Assembly: GCF_024168825.1 (NCBI RefSeq)
Contig: NZ_JALJWH010000001.1
Coordinates: 2,666,001-2,730,000, forward strand
Direction of reading: 5' to 3'
DNA length: 64,000 nt
Source: Paenarthrobacter sp. A20
Lineage (GTDB): Bacteria; Actinomycetota; Actinomycetes; Actinomycetales; Micrococcaceae
A program made the position numbers and the translations under genes. Under the pieces are notes generated by a model, which worked only from the letters and a program-made list of their open reading frames with translations, had not been told where the DNA came from and did no database searches. This document shows positions 25,005 to 34,130 of the stretch, in pieces (position 1 is the first letter of the stretch; every line of letters starts with the position of its first letter).

Positions 25005-25877
25005 TCAATCTTCAGTTGGCGTGGTGCGGTTGGAGTGGACGTTGCGCCAGCTGTGCTCCGGCTCGAAGCCCAACATCCTTCGCGCCTTGTCGATGGACAG
25101 CATCGTTTCGTGCTGCCCCAGTTCCTTGAGGACCTCGACGCCGGGGAAGACTTCCGCGGCCAGTTCGGCGCTGCTTCGGCCCATCACAGTATCGGCCGCC
25201 GCGATGATAAAGGTCTCGAAGCCCGGTTCCCCGTGCTCAAGGGCGCGGACTACGGCGAGGGCACCGTCCCGGGCATCGATATAGCCCCACAGGTTCCACT
25301 TGCGCAGAGTTGCATCGGAGTCGAAGGACGGGAAGGCGTCGTAGTCTTCCGGGTCCATGACGTTGGAGAAGCGCAGCGCCGTGATGCTCAGCTCCGGGTC
25401 CCATCGGGTGAGCTGGATCGCCATCTGCTCTTCGAGGTGCTTGACCAGGGAGTAGGTGCTTTCCGGTCGGGCCGCGTACTCCTCGTCCACGGGAATGTAG
25501 GGAGGGACGACGTCGAAGGGGAGGCCCAGTACGGTCTCGCTGGAGGCATAGACCACCTTTTTGATGCCCGCCCGCCGTGCCGCTTGGAAGACGTTGTAGG
25601 TGGAGACCATGTTGTTCTCGAAAATCGCGGCGTCGGGGGCCAGCCCCGGGGCCGGGATGGCAGCTAGGTGAACTATTGCCTCCAGGCCGTCATGTTGGTC
25701 ATCCAGGCCCATGATGACGTCCAGGACCTGCCCGTAGTTGCGGAGATCCACGTTGACGTAGCCCTTGCCACGGGTGCCGGCACGGTCAATGTTGAGCACT
25801 TTGTGGCCATCCTGCGTGAGTCGCCGGACCACGCTCCTGCCCAGTTTTCCGCTTCCGCCGGTGACGGCAATCCTCAT
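25005..25877 (-). CDS. NAD(P)-dependent epimerase/dehydratase (extended SDR)
   Basis: This 290-residue Rossmann protein has glycine motif TGGSGKLG (residues 6-13). DLRNYGQVLD marks the adenine pocket. The active-site YxxxK is YSLVK, with a serine in YASSETVLG. It resembles actinobacterial UDP-glucose-4-epimerase-like or uronate-dehydrogenase-like proteins, but the substrate cannot be assigned. It converges on bkdC and appears monocistronic. Confidence 0.85.
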   Translation of the reverse strand: MRIAVTGGSGKLGRSVVRRLTQDGHKVLNIDRAGTRGKGYVNVDLRNYGQVLDVIMGLDDQHDGLEAIVHLAAIPAPGLAPDAAIFENNMVSTYNVFQAARRAGIKKVVYASSETVLGLPFDVVPPYIPVDEEYAARPESTYSLVKHLEEQMAIQLTRWDPELSITALRFSNVMDPEDYDAFPSFDSDATLRKWNLWGYIDARDGALAVVRALEHGEPGFETFIIAAADTVMGRSSAELAAEVFPGVEVLKELGQHETMLSIDKARRMLGFEPEHSWRNVHSNRTTPTED

Positions 25878-26215
25878 GGTGTGCTCCTTGATTGTGGCTG
25901 GGCGTAGACCTTGTCGCCCTGTCGATTCAGCTGCCGAGCAGGGTCAGCAAGGTTTGAGTTTCAGCCTAGGCGGCTCCGCGGCAGAAAACAGCCTCACAGG
26001 CTGGCCCTGAGAGTCCTAGGAAGACTCGAACGCCCCAAGGGCATACACGCATACGACCCAACGGGTTGCCTCCCGCTCGGCAGTTTGCCGGGCAGCTTCT
26101 TTTGCCCTGGCACAACTTGGACCTACGCAGCACAACCGGACGCACCCAGCATCAGGCCTGGACCAACACACCGTTTGTTGAGTCAGTCCTCATTGCTCAC
26201 CTCTGTCGGGCGGGT
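25878..26215. other. 338-base gene-free region
   Basis: No convincing gene. A small stem CAGCCT-CAC-AGGCTG is visible near 25990. The left end holds the epimerase start and probably its promoter; the right end meets the stop of the HNH gene. No direct repeats or att-like duplications were seen. Confidence 0.5.
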
Positions 26216-28297
26216 TCATGTTTTGTGGGGTGTGTGGTGGTGGTGGTTGCGTCGGGGTGTTTGGTGGGGGTCGATGTGGGGTGGGGGGATGAACCAGGGG
26301 ACCCCGGTTGTCATGTCGATCCGCCGTTGTTCTTTGTGGATGAGGTGGTGGTGGCTGCAGAGCAGGGTGCCGTTTTCTGTTGATGTGGTGCCGCCGTGGG
26401 TCCAGTAGGTGGTGTGGTGGGCTTCGCACCAGGGTGCGGGCATGGTGCAGTCGGGGAAGGCGCAGCCTTGGTCGCGGGCGGTGATGGCTTTGCGGATGTG
26501 GGGTGGGAAGATCCGGGTGGTTCGGCCGATGTCCAGGACGCGGGAGTCGCTGCCGAGCAGGACGGGGATGATGTCGGCGTCGCAGGCTATTTTGCGGATG
26601 GTGGTGGGGTGCATTGGGCCGGTGAATGTGGCGGTGCCTGTGTTCAAGCGATCGGTGCCTGTTCCTATGCCGGTGGCTGTGCCTGTCCCTATGAACGTGG
26701 CGGTGCCGGTGCCTGTCCCGGTTTGTGTCCTGGTGCCGGGCTGGTGGTGGCCGGTGCCGGTGAGTTGTTCGAGGAGGTCGCGGTGGTCGATGGTGACGGT
26801 GAGTTGGGGGCGGAGTCCGCCGTTGGAGGGTACTTTCCCGGTGGTCATGGCGAGGGCGCAGGCGCCGGTGAGGCCGTCGAGGAGTTTCTGTGCCCGGGAG
26901 CGGCGGTCCAGGTCCGGGCCTGTGACTGTGCCTGTGCCTGTGCCGTTGTCTGGGCTGTGCCCGGTATCGGTGTTGTCCGTGGTGCCAGGCCCGGTGCCGG
27001 TGCTGTTGCTGCTGGTGCTGGTGCTGTTGGTGAGTCGCGGGTTGGTGGCGGCGTTCATGGTGGTGGTGAGGGTTTCGATTTGTTCGTCGGTGGCGAAGAT
27101 TTCGAGGTGGTGGAGTCCGTGGCGGCGTCGGCGGCGGAGGAACGCGCCTTGGAGTTGGTGGAGGATTTCTTCGGAAGGTTCGGGGCCGTCGTGGTCGATC
27201 CTGTCGGCCCAGCGTTTGGTCATTGTGGTGACGAAGTCCGGGTCGGTTTCGGTGGCGGTGGTGGTCAGGGCGTGTTCCATCCGGGTGGTGGTGTCTTCGT
27301 CGGTGAGGTTCCGGACTTTGTCCAGGGCGGTGCTGATGATGGTCGCGGACCGGGACGGCACCAAAGCCGATCCGAGGGCCTCGGCGAGCATTCCGCGGCG
27401 GGCCGGGATTTCCTGCCCGGTCATGCTCTTTTGGGGGAGGACCTCGGGGGCGAGGGCGAGCCGTCGCCGGGCTTCGCCGATGCCGATCCGCAACCGGGCC
27501 CGCAGGAACTCTGCCGCGTTCCGGTACCCGTCATCCAAAACACTGGCCTTGGACCCGGACCCATCCACGGACAGTGCGTTGGTGGAACGTGCTTCACCAG
27601 CGGAAACTGGTGCCTCCGGAACCGTTGAATCCGGAACTGTTGTGCCGGTGCCGGTTCCACTCGTTGGCTCTTCGGGTGCTTCCGTCCAGCCGGTCCGCCA
27701 TTCCGGCGCTGCTGCCGAGGACCCCGGCCGGGAGTTTTGTGCCTCAATCCGGGTCCGTTCCACTGCCTGGGCTGCGACGATCTGTAAGTACTCCACCGAT
27801 CGGGAAATCTCCTCGACCTTGCCGGCAAAATCAGCAGCCTCAACAAACCCCAACAGGGAAGCCTCATCCGAGGCGGACAAGCGTGCGGAGTCCAGAAGTG
27901 CAGCGCTGTGGTTAAGAAGCTCTGTCAGGTTCAGCCTGTCAGCGGCAGTGGGGTCAGGACGCTGAGTGTCGAAACGTTGGACTGGCTGAGCCGACGTGAA
28001 GCCAAGGCTGGTCCGGGGATTCCGCTGAGGTTTAGGGATCGATCCTGTATTTTGGGCCGAAACGTCGGCCGGGGCGGGGCCCGTTAGCGATGAAGCCCGG
28101 GCGAACTTGGTTCTGCCGTTGAGCAGCCCGGCGGCGTGGAACCCACCGACCCAGGTGACGGTCGCCGTCGAATCCTTGAACCCGGCCTTATGCAATTCCG
28201 GCCTGCTCAAGAAGCGTCGTGACCGGGCAGCGGTCAGGGCAGCCACCGCAGGGGACGATTCCGCCCTGAGTGCTGATAACTGCCCTTGATCTTCCAT
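26216..28297 (-). CDS. DUF222/13E12-family protein with C-terminal HNH endonuclease domain and Thr-Gly repeats
   Basis: The 693-residue protein has the DUF222 (13E12-repeat) region in its middle (EFLRARLRIGIGEARRRLAL onward). A C-terminal HNH nuclease motif reads CAFPDCTMPAPWCEAHH...GTLLCSHHHLIH, with cysteines for a structural zinc and the ββα-metal histidines. The family is greatly expanded in Actinobacteria, and its role is unsettled (mobile-element-like or DNA-damage-related). Two long low-complexity insertions made almost only of Thr, Gly, Ser and Asn sit inside the conserved region. They are encoded by GT-rich repeated DNA (26620-26745, 26918-27034). The N-terminal 130 residues are an extra segment with no clear homology. 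No neighbouring gene suggests a partner. Confidence 0.85.
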   Translation of the reverse strand: MEDQGQLSALRAESSPAVAALTAARSRRFLSRPELHKAGFKDSTATVTWVGGFHAAGLLNGRTKFARASSLTGPAPADVSAQNTGSIPKPQRNPRTSLGFTSAQPVQRFDTQRPDPTAADRLNLTELLNHSAALLDSARLSASDEASLLGFVEAADFAGKVEEISRSVEYLQIVAAQAVERTRIEAQNSRPGSSAAAPEWRTGWTEAPEEPTSGTGTGTTVPDSTVPEAPVSAGEARSTNALSVDGSGSKASVLDDGYRNAAEFLRARLRIGIGEARRRLALAPEVLPQKSMTGQEIPARRGMLAEALGSALVPSRSATIISTALDKVRNLTDEDTTTRMEHALTTTATETDPDFVTTMTKRWADRIDHDGPEPSEEILHQLQGAFLRRRRRHGLHHLEIFATDEQIETLTTTMNAATNPRLTNSTSTSSNSTGTGPGTTDNTDTGHSPDNGTGTGTVTGPDLDRRSRAQKLLDGLTGACALAMTTGKVPSNGGLRPQLTVTIDHRDLLEQLTGTGHHQPGTRTQTGTGTGTATFIGTGTATGIGTGTDRLNTGTATFTGPMHPTTIRKIACDADIIPVLLGSDSRVLDIGRTTRIFPPHIRKAITARDQGCAFPDCTMPAPWCEAHHTTYWTHGGTTSTENGTLLCSHHHLIHKEQRRIDMTTGVPWFIPPPHIDPHQTPRRNHHHHTPHKT
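26620..26745 (-). repeat. GT-rich hexanucleotide-type repeat coding (Thr-Gly)n
   Basis: On the plus strand, units such as GGTGCCTGT and CCTATG recur with 6-base phase. On the minus strand they encode TG, TA and IG dipeptide repeats within the HNH protein. A 6-base period keeps the frame when copy number changes. Confidence 0.75.
26918..27034 (-). repeat. Second GT-rich repeat tract in the HNH gene
   Basis: GTGCCTGTGCCTGT-like and CTGGTGCTGGTGCTG-like runs encode (TG)n and (ST)n repeats on the minus strand. The 6-base phase is the same as in the tract about 180 bases away. Confidence 0.72.
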
Positions 28298-28376
28298 AAA
28301 AACATGATGTCAGGGGGGTCCGACAATATGAGGCCGTAGATGGAAGGCGGCTCAAACCTCCCGGAAGATAGACCGT

Positions 28377-29009
28377 TCAGGCTGAAGTCAGAGCCGCCAA
28401 GGCCATCTGTTCCAGGATGGGCCTGGCAGACTTCACCGCGATCTTCCTGCCGTGGTGGCGCACCGAATGGGGTGTGGAATTGATCAACCCAAAGGCCGCG
28501 TGCGCCCGGACCCTGAGCCCGGGGACATCTGCGTCCGTGTGGATGCGGGCCAGGACGTCAACCCACGTTTCGACGTACTTGCGCTGAAGGGATCGCACTT
28601 CTGCCTGGTCGGCGTCGCTGAGACTTCCGAAGTCCCGGTCCTGGACGCGGATGACGTCCGGATTGCTGAGCGCGAAATCAACCTGGAATTGGATGAGCCC
28701 CTTGAGCGCAGAGCGGGGATCGCCCGATGCGGAAACCACCCGCAATCCGCCCTCCATAAGGTCGCGGCTGACGCTGAGCAGAAGCTCTCCAAGGACTGCT
28801 TGCTTGCCGGGGAAATGCCGGTAGACAGCGGGGCCGCTGACGCCCGCCGCGGCACCTAAATCCTCAAGGGAGACTCTGTTGAAGCCATTCTGTGCAAAAA
28901 GTCCCGCGGCCGCGGACAACAGAGCCAGCCGTCGGAGCTCCTTAGCCTGGCCACGTTGGGTGGCGGCGCCACGGGTTCCCTCAGTGCTTGTTTCCCGGCC
29001 TCCGGTCAC
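28377..29009 (-). CDS. TetR-family regulator, probable repressor of the divergent leucine-type operon
   Basis: The 210-residue protein has an N-terminal TetR HTH (about residues 25-70, with SLEDLGAAAGVSGPAVYRHF) and a C-terminal ligand domain. The GTG start follows a strong AAGGAGG. It is divergent from accD1, with two GTTA-N8-TAAC sites between the genes. The gene order matches the M. tuberculosis locus where the TetR protein BkaR (Rv2506) represses the branched-chain keto-acid operon. An acyl-CoA effector is inferred. Confidence 0.92.
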   Translation of the reverse strand: MTGGRETSTEGTRGAATQRGQAKELRRLALLSAAAGLFAQNGFNRVSLEDLGAAAGVSGPAVYRHFPGKQAVLGELLLSVSRDLMEGGLRVVSASGDPRSALKGLIQFQVDFALSNPDVIRVQDRDFGSLSDADQAEVRSLQRKYVETWVDVLARIHTDADVPGLRVRAHAAFGLINSTPHSVRHHGRKIAVKSARPILEQMALAALTSA

Positions 29010-29059
29010 GTTCTCCTCCTTGGCGCCAGTCCCGGCACGCCTGACCGATAAGGCCCTGC

Positions 29060-29075
29060 TGTGCTGGACATCACA
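29060..29075. promoter_or_regulatory. CRP/GlxR-like site TGTGCTGGACATCACA
   Basis: One mismatch to TGTGA-N6-TCACA (C in the left half). It directly abuts the first TetR operator (29076) in the divergent TetR/accD1 region, paralleling the perfect site in front of the bkd operon. Confidence 0.5.
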
Positions 29076-29091
29076 GTTAATAAAGACTAAC
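29076..29091. promoter_or_regulatory. TetR operator candidate 1 (GTTAATAAAGACTAAC)
   Basis: GTTA-N8-TAAC palindrome between the TetR gene and accD1. Its 4-base outer arms are perfect and the fifth and sixth positions partly symmetric (AT/AC). Centre-to-centre distance to site 2 is 26 bases, about two and a half helical turns. Confidence 0.65.
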
Positions 29092-29101
29092 CTAAATTTC
29101 A

Positions 29102-29117
29102 GTTACGCGGCACTAAC
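29102..29117. promoter_or_regulatory. TetR operator candidate 2 (GTTACGCGGCACTAAC)
   Basis: Same GTTA-N8-TAAC layout, extended outward to TTTCAGTTA/TAACCGAAA with one mismatch in nine. It is 37 bases upstream of the accD1 start and would block its transcription or early elongation. Confidence 0.68.
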
Positions 29118-29153
29118 CGAAATGGCCTGTGGCCGGGAATGGAACAGGGGTCG

Positions 29154-30764
29154 ATGGAGACAATCGCCAGCCTTGCGGGAGCCGCCAGCGGCACCTATGA
29201 AGCCAACCAGGATGCGCAACTGGCTTTGGTGGCAGAACTGAAGGATCGCTTGGCGACGGCGGCCCTCGGCGGCCCGGCCAAGTCACGGGAACGGCACATC
29301 GCCCGCGGAAAGCTTTTGCCGAGGGAACGCATCGACTACTTGCTGGATGACGGCAGTCCGTTCCTTGAGATTGCGCCCTTGGCTGCCAACGGCATGTACA
29401 ACGACGATTCCCCAGGGGCCGGGGTCATTGCAGGCATTGGCCTGGTCCATGGCCGGCACGTCCTGGTGATCTCCAATGACGCAACGGTCAAGGGCGGCAC
29501 CTACTATCCGATGACCGTCAAGAAGCATCTCCGGGCTCAGGAAATCGCCTTGGAGAACAAGCTTCCCTGCATTTACTTGGTGGATTCCGGCGGAGCCTTC
29601 CTGCCCAAACAGGACGAGGTTTTCCCGGATAAAGAACACTTCGGGCGGATCTTCTACAACCAAGCCAGGATGTCCGCAGCCAAGATCCCGCAGATCGCTT
29701 CCGTGATGGGCTCGTGCACTGCCGGCGGTGCCTATGTGCCGGCCATGAGCGACGAGACAGTCATCGTGCGGAATCAGGGCACCATCTTCCTGGGTGGTCC
29801 GCCCTTGGTGAAAGCTGCAATCGGCGAGATTGTCACTGCCGAGGAGCTGGGCGGCGGCGACGTCCACTCCCGGATTTCCGGGGTCACGGACCACCTGGCC
29901 GAGAACGATCAGCACGCCCTCGAGATCGTACGGGACATCGTGGCGACGTTGCCGAAGCCGGCGCAGCCGGCCTGGGACGTGCTCGACGTCGTCCTGCCGC
30001 CCGTCGTCGACCCTTCAGAGATCTACGGTGTGGTTCCCACGGACGTCAACGCCCAGTATGACGTCCGCGAAGTCATTGCCAGGCTGGTGGATGGTTCCGA
30101 ATTCCATGAGTTCAAGAAGAACTACGGCACCACCTTGGTCACTGGATTCGCGCACCTCCACGGGCATCCAGTGGGCATCGTGGCCAACAACGGTGTTCTC
30201 TTCAGCGAGTCCTCCCTCAAGGGCGCGCACTTCATCGAGCTCTGCGACCAGCGCGGAATTCCCTTGATCTTCCTGCAGAATCTCTCCGGTTTCATGGTGG
30301 GCAAGGACTACGAGCAAGGTGGCATCGCCAAGAACGGCGCCAAGATGGTCACCGCGGTAGCCACGGCCAGGGTGCCCAAACTGACGGTGGTCATCGGTGG
30401 GTCCTTCGGCGCCGGCAACTATTCCATGTGTGGCCGGGCCTACTCACCGCGGTTCCTGTGGATGTGGCCCGCAGCCCGCATCTCCGTCATGGGCGGAAAC
30501 CAGGCCTCCAGCGTCCTCGCCACGGTCAAAAGGGACCAATACGAGGCAGCCGGACAGGAATGGTCCGCCGCAGACGAGGAAGCCTTCAAAGCTCCTATCA
30601 AGCAGCAATACGAGGATCAGGGAAGTCCCTATTACTCCACAGCCCGGCTGTGGGACGACGGCATTATCGATCCCGCCGACACTCGGCGAGTCCTGGGGAT
30701 GGCCCTGGACGTCGTCTCCCGCCAACAACTGCCCGAGACCTCCTTCGGTCTCTTCAGGATGTGA
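29154..30764 (+). CDS. accD1: Acyl-CoA carboxylase, carboxyltransferase (beta) subunit
   Basis: This 536-residue crotonase-fold carboxyltransferase moves CO2 from biotin to an acyl-CoA. Text such as [37 protein letters not shown] and [15 protein letters not shown] [19 protein letters not shown] matches methylcrotonyl-CoA carboxylase beta subunits rather than propionyl- or acetyl-CoA enzymes. The glycine-rich oxyanion regions ([19 protein letters not shown]) are intact. ATG 29154 is used because AGGGG lies 4 bases upstream; ATG 29139 is the alternative. It is the first gene of a seven-gene operon under the TetR operators. Confidence 0.93.
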   Translation: METIASLAGAASGTYEANQDAQLALVAELKDRLATAALGGPAKSRERHIARGKLLPRERIDYLLDDGSPFLEIAPLAANGMYNDDSPGAGVIAGIGLVHGRHVLVISNDATVKGGTYYPMTVKKHLRAQEIALENKLPCIYLVDSGGAFLPKQDEVFPDKEHFGRIFYNQARMSAAKIPQIASVMGSCTAGGAYVPAMSDETVIVRNQGTIFLGGPPLVKAAIGEIVTAEELGGGDVHSRISGVTDHLAENDQHALEIVRDIVATLPKPAQPAWDVLDVVLPPVVDPSEIYGVVPTDVNAQYDVREVIARLVDGSEFHEFKKNYGTTLVTGFAHLHGHPVGIVANNGVLFSESSLKGAHFIELCDQRGIPLIFLQNLSGFMVGKDYEQGGIAKNGAKMVTAVATARVPKLTVVIGGSFGAGNYSMCGRAYSPRFLWMWPAARISVMGGNQASSVLATVKRDQYEAAGQEWSAADEEAFKAPIKQQYEDQGSPYYSTARLWDDGIIDPADTRRVLGMALDVVSRQQLPETSFGLFRM

Positions 30765-30766
30765 CC

Positions 30767-32932
30767 ATGAGCCTGCCAACAACAGCCACAGCCCCACCCA
30801 GCCCGGCATCCACAGCCCACCCCCTCGGTTCCGTGCTCGTTGCCAACCGCGGTGAGATCGCCTGCCGGGTCATCAGGACCTTGAAGGAGCTGGGCATCCG
30901 CTCCGTCGCCGTGTACTCGGACGCGGACAAGGATGCCAAGCACGTGGCCCTCGCTGACACCGCCGTCGCCATTGGTGGCACGGCACCCTCCGAGAGCTAC
31001 TTGAAGATCGACGCCATCATCGACGCATGCCGTCGAAGCGGGGCGGAGGCGGTTCACCCGGGGTATGGCTTCCTGTCCGAGAATCTGGAGTTCGCCAAGG
31101 CGCTGGACGCCGCAGGGATCACCTTCATCGGGCCGGGAGTCGGCGCCCTCGAAGTAATGGGGGACAAGATCCGCTCCAAGAACCATGTGTCGGCCTACAA
31201 CGTTCCCTGTGTGCCTGGGATCGCCAAGCCCGGACTCACGGACCAGGAGCTGCTGGACGCTGCATCGGGCATCGGTTTCCCCTTGCTGATCAAACCGTCG
31301 GCAGGTGGTGGAGGCAAGGGCATGCATGTGGTGGAACGTATCGAGGACATGGCTGCCACCCTGCTCACGGCAAGGCGTGTGGCATCATCCGCCTTTGGGG
31401 ATGACACCCTCTTCCTGGAGCGGCTCATCCGGGCGCCCCGCCACATCGAGGTCCAGGTCCTGGCGGACAACCACGGCAACGTCATCCACTTGGGCGAGCG
31501 CGAGTGTTCCTTGCAACGGCGTCACCAGAAAGTTATCGAAGAGGCCCCCTCGGCCTTGTTCGAATCGATGAAGGACGGGGCTGCACAGCGGTCGCGGATC
31601 GGTGAGGCAGCCTGCAACGCAGCACGTTCGGTCAACTACAGCGGCGCGGGGACCGTCGAATTCCTGGTGTCCGATGAACACCCTGACGAGTTCTTCTTCA
31701 TGGAAATGAACACCCGGCTGCAGGTGGAGCATCCAGTCACGGAAATGGTCACCGGCATTGACCTCGTTGAATGGCAGGTGCGGATCGCCGCCGGCGAGGT
31801 CCTCACCGTAGCGCAGGCCGACGTCGTACTTAAAGGCCACGCCGTAGAGGCGCGCGTTTACGCCGAGGTGCCCGAACGGAATTTCATGCCGTCCATGGGC
31901 CGGATTGTTGGGCTTGCCGAGCATGGTGCCGCGGACCCCGCCGTGTCGGGTCAGCAAAAAGCCCACGCCAACGTGCGGATCGACTCCGCCATGCGGGACG
32001 GGCTGGAGATCACGGGCGACTACGATCCCATGCTCGCCAAGGTCATTTCGTGGGGGGTGGACAGGGCCGCGGCGCTGGACACCTTGGACGCTGCCCTTGG
32101 CCGGTACACCCTGCTGGGCGTGGACACCAACGTTGAGTACCTGCGCCTGCTGATCAACGATGCCGACGTCCGGGCAGGGCGCCTCGACACCGGGCTGATT
32201 GAGCGCAAACTGCCGACCATGGAGTTCAGGCATGCCGGCTTCCGCGAACTGATCGCCGCCGCTCTTACGCTGTGGCTTGAACGCACGGGCTCTGCGGTTG
32301 CGGGGGACGCGTGGAAGACTCCCGACGGCTGGCGCGTAGGTGGCCGCGGGGCGTGGACTACCACGCTGGGGGTCCCGGGTGGTGGACTCGCCACAGTGTC
32401 CATCACCGAGGAGGGCGGAACCGTGACAGCCACCGTCGACCACGGCTCTGGTGCCGGCGCCGCTGCCCGCGTCAAGGTACTGAACCGCAGTGCGGACACC
32501 GTTGTTGTGGAGTTCGACGACGGTCCCGTCACCTTCGCGGTGGGCGTGGCCGTCGACGCCGTCCACGTAGGCAACGATGGCTGGTCCTGCCGGCTTGAGG
32601 TCCTGAACCGGGCTGAACGCCTGCGGCGGGTGCTCGCCGGCATCCAGCGGGACGAAGGGGCCGCGGACCCGGAAGTGCGCTCGCCGATGCCCGGAACCGT
32701 GGTGTCCGTGTCCGTGGCCAACGGAGATTCCGTAGAGGAAGGCCAAGTGCTTTTGGCCGTGGAGGCGATGAAGATGGAGCACCAACTGGTGGCCTCGGTA
32801 TCCGGAACTGTCCATCTGAGCAGCAAACCCGGGGACCTGGTCAAAGCAGACCAGGTACTCGCCACCATTCACGTACCCGTCGCCCCTGAAAGCGCGGCCG
32901 GAAAGAACACAGACAAGGAAGTCCAGCCATGA
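30767..32932 (+). CDS. accA1: Acyl-CoA carboxylase, biotin carboxylase/biotin carrier (alpha) subunit
   Basis: The 721-residue alpha chain has a biotin carboxylase domain (VLVANRGEIACRVIRT near residue 26). Its ATP-grasp loop GGGGKGMH is near 184, and EMNTRLQVEHPVTE near 315 marks the carboxylase site. A middle region follows, then a C-terminal biotinyl domain with VEAMKMEHQL (biotin on Lys669). The N-terminal 20 residues are a Ser/Thr/Ala/Pro extension. ATG at 30767 lies 2 bases after the accD1 stop; the frame is open further up but only over accD1. With AccD1 it carboxylates, most likely, 3-methylcrotonyl-CoA in leucine breakdown. It is coupled by a 4-base overlap to the dehydrogenase gene. 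Confidence 0.94.
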   Translation: MSLPTTATAPPSPASTAHPLGSVLVANRGEIACRVIRTLKELGIRSVAVYSDADKDAKHVALADTAVAIGGTAPSESYLKIDAIIDACRRSGAEAVHPGYGFLSENLEFAKALDAAGITFIGPGVGALEVMGDKIRSKNHVSAYNVPCVPGIAKPGLTDQELLDAASGIGFPLLIKPSAGGGGKGMHVVERIEDMAATLLTARRVASSAFGDDTLFLERLIRAPRHIEVQVLADNHGNVIHLGERECSLQRRHQKVIEEAPSALFESMKDGAAQRSRIGEAACNAARSVNYSGAGTVEFLVSDEHPDEFFFMEMNTRLQVEHPVTEMVTGIDLVEWQVRIAAGEVLTVAQADVVLKGHAVEARVYAEVPERNFMPSMGRIVGLAEHGAADPAVSGQQKAHANVRIDSAMRDGLEITGDYDPMLAKVISWGVDRAAALDTLDAALGRYTLLGVDTNVEYLRLLINDADVRAGRLDTGLIERKLPTMEFRHAGFRELIAAALTLWLERTGSAVAGDAWKTPDGWRVGGRGAWTTTLGVPGGGLATVSITEEGGTVTATVDHGSGAGAAARVKVLNRSADTVVVEFDDGPVTFAVGVAVDAVHVGNDGWSCRLEVLNRAERLRRVLAGIQRDEGAADPEVRSPMPGTVVSVSVANGDSVEEGQVLLAVEAMKMEHQLVASVSGTVHLSSKPGDLVKADQVLATIHVPVAPESAAGKNTDKEVQP

Positions 32933-34110
32933 GCACCTTTGAAATGAACAGCACTTACGGGCTAACAGAGGAGTACCAGGACCTCAGCGACTCCGTCCGC
33001 GAGTTCGCCGACGAGGTGGTTGCGCCCGTCTCGGCCAAGCATGACGAAGAGCACAGCTTCCCGTACGAGGTAGTCAAGCAGATGGGGGAGATGGGGCTGT
33101 TTGGGTTGCCGTTCCCCGAGGAGTTCGGCGGCATGGGCGGAGACTACTTCGCGCTGGCCCTGGCGCTGGAACAGCTGGGGCGGGTGGACCAGTCCGTGGC
33201 TATCACCCTCGAAGCCGGCGTATCGCTGGGCGCGATGCCGGTGTACCGCTTCGGCACGGATGCGCAGAAGGAACAGTGGCTGCCGGAGTTGGCCTCCGGG
33301 CGTTCCTTGGCCGGCTTCGGTTTGACCGAACGCGAAGCCGGATCCGATGCCGGCGGCACCAAGACCAATGCCCATCTGGAGAACGGCGAATGGGTCATCA
33401 ACGGGAACAAGGAGTTCATCACCAACTCCGGCACGGACATCACCACCCTGGTCACCGTCACTGCGGTCACGGGGCAGAAGGAAAACGCCGACGGCAGCAC
33501 CAAGAAGGAAATCTCCACCGTCCTGGTGCCCACGGACACCCCCGGGTTCACCGCGGAAAAGCCGTACAACAAGGTGGGCTGGAACGCCTCCGACACCCAC
33601 CCGCTCACCCTGGACAACGTTCGGGTTCCTGAAGCCAACCTGCTGGGGGAACGCGGCCGCGGGTACGCGAACTTCCTCTCCATCCTTGACGAGGGACGCA
33701 TCGCGATCGCCGCCCTGGCCACCGGAGCGGCGCAGGGATGCGTGGACTTGTCCGTGAGGTATGCCAAGGAGCGCAGCGCCTTTGGGCAGAACATCGGCAA
33801 GTACCAGGCCATCCAGTTCAAGATCGCCCGCATGCAGGCCAGGGCCCACACAGCCCGTTTGGCGTACTACGACGCCGCCTCCAGGATGCTCGCCGGTAAG
33901 CCGTTCAAGACCGAAGCGGCCATCGCTAAGATGGTCGCAGGCGAGGCAGCCATGGACAACGCGCGGGACGCCACCCAGGTGTTCGGCGGCTATGGCTTCA
34001 TCAACGAATTCACGGTGGCACGGCATTACCGCGACTCCAAGATCCTTGAAATCGGGGAAGGCACCACCGAGGTCCAGTTGATGCTCATCGCCCGCGAGCT
34101 GGGTCTGTAA
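32929..34110 (+). CDS. Acyl-CoA dehydrogenase of the leucine-type operon (FadE19-like)
   Basis: This 393-residue FAD acyl-CoA dehydrogenase has [15 protein letters not shown] and [11 protein letters not shown] substrate/FAD motifs. The C-terminal [18 protein letters not shown] places the catalytic Glu at residue 377. Human isovaleryl-CoA dehydrogenase has Ala there and uses a Glu in an internal helix instead; the corresponding position here reads LDEGR, with Gly. The enzyme thus has the short-chain/2-methylacyl-CoA type active site despite its operon. It may act on isobutyryl-, 2-methylbutyryl- or isovaleryl-CoA. Position and length match FadE19 in the M. tuberculosis Rv2500c-type operon. Confidence 0.92.
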   Translation: MSTFEMNSTYGLTEEYQDLSDSVREFADEVVAPVSAKHDEEHSFPYEVVKQMGEMGLFGLPFPEEFGGMGGDYFALALALEQLGRVDQSVAITLEAGVSLGAMPVYRFGTDAQKEQWLPELASGRSLAGFGLTEREAGSDAGGTKTNAHLENGEWVINGNKEFITNSGTDITTLVTVTAVTGQKENADGSTKKEISTVLVPTDTPGFTAEKPYNKVGWNASDTHPLTLDNVRVPEANLLGERGRGYANFLSILDEGRIAIAALATGAAQGCVDLSVRYAKERSAFGQNIGKYQAIQFKIARMQARAHTARLAYYDAASRMLAGKPFKTEAAIAKMVAGEAAMDNARDATQVFGGYGFINEFTVARHYRDSKILEIGEGTTEVQLMLIARELGL

Positions 34111-34130
34111 CCGCACGGGAAGGATCAAGG

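Noticed and set aside
26620..27034. Repeats in the HNH gene as a possible CRISPR array
   Set aside because: Units are short, degenerate, in 6-base phase and inside a coding frame, without spacers of constant length or cas genes.
26396..27965. Two long overlapping plus-strand open frames (410 and 518 residues) opposite the HNH gene
   Set aside because: Their products are Val/Pro/Ala-Gly low complexity without any family text. They exist because the GT-rich repeats contain few stops on either strand; the minus-strand frame has intact DUF222 and HNH motifs.
31385..32872. Long minus-strand frame opposite accA1
   Set aside because: Antisense shadow of a gene with complete biotin carboxylase and biotinyl motifs.
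32929..34110. Naming this gene isovaleryl-CoA dehydrogenase from its operon position
   Set aside because: The catalytic Glu position does not match the isovaleryl-CoA dehydrogenase arrangement, so only the broader family name is supported.
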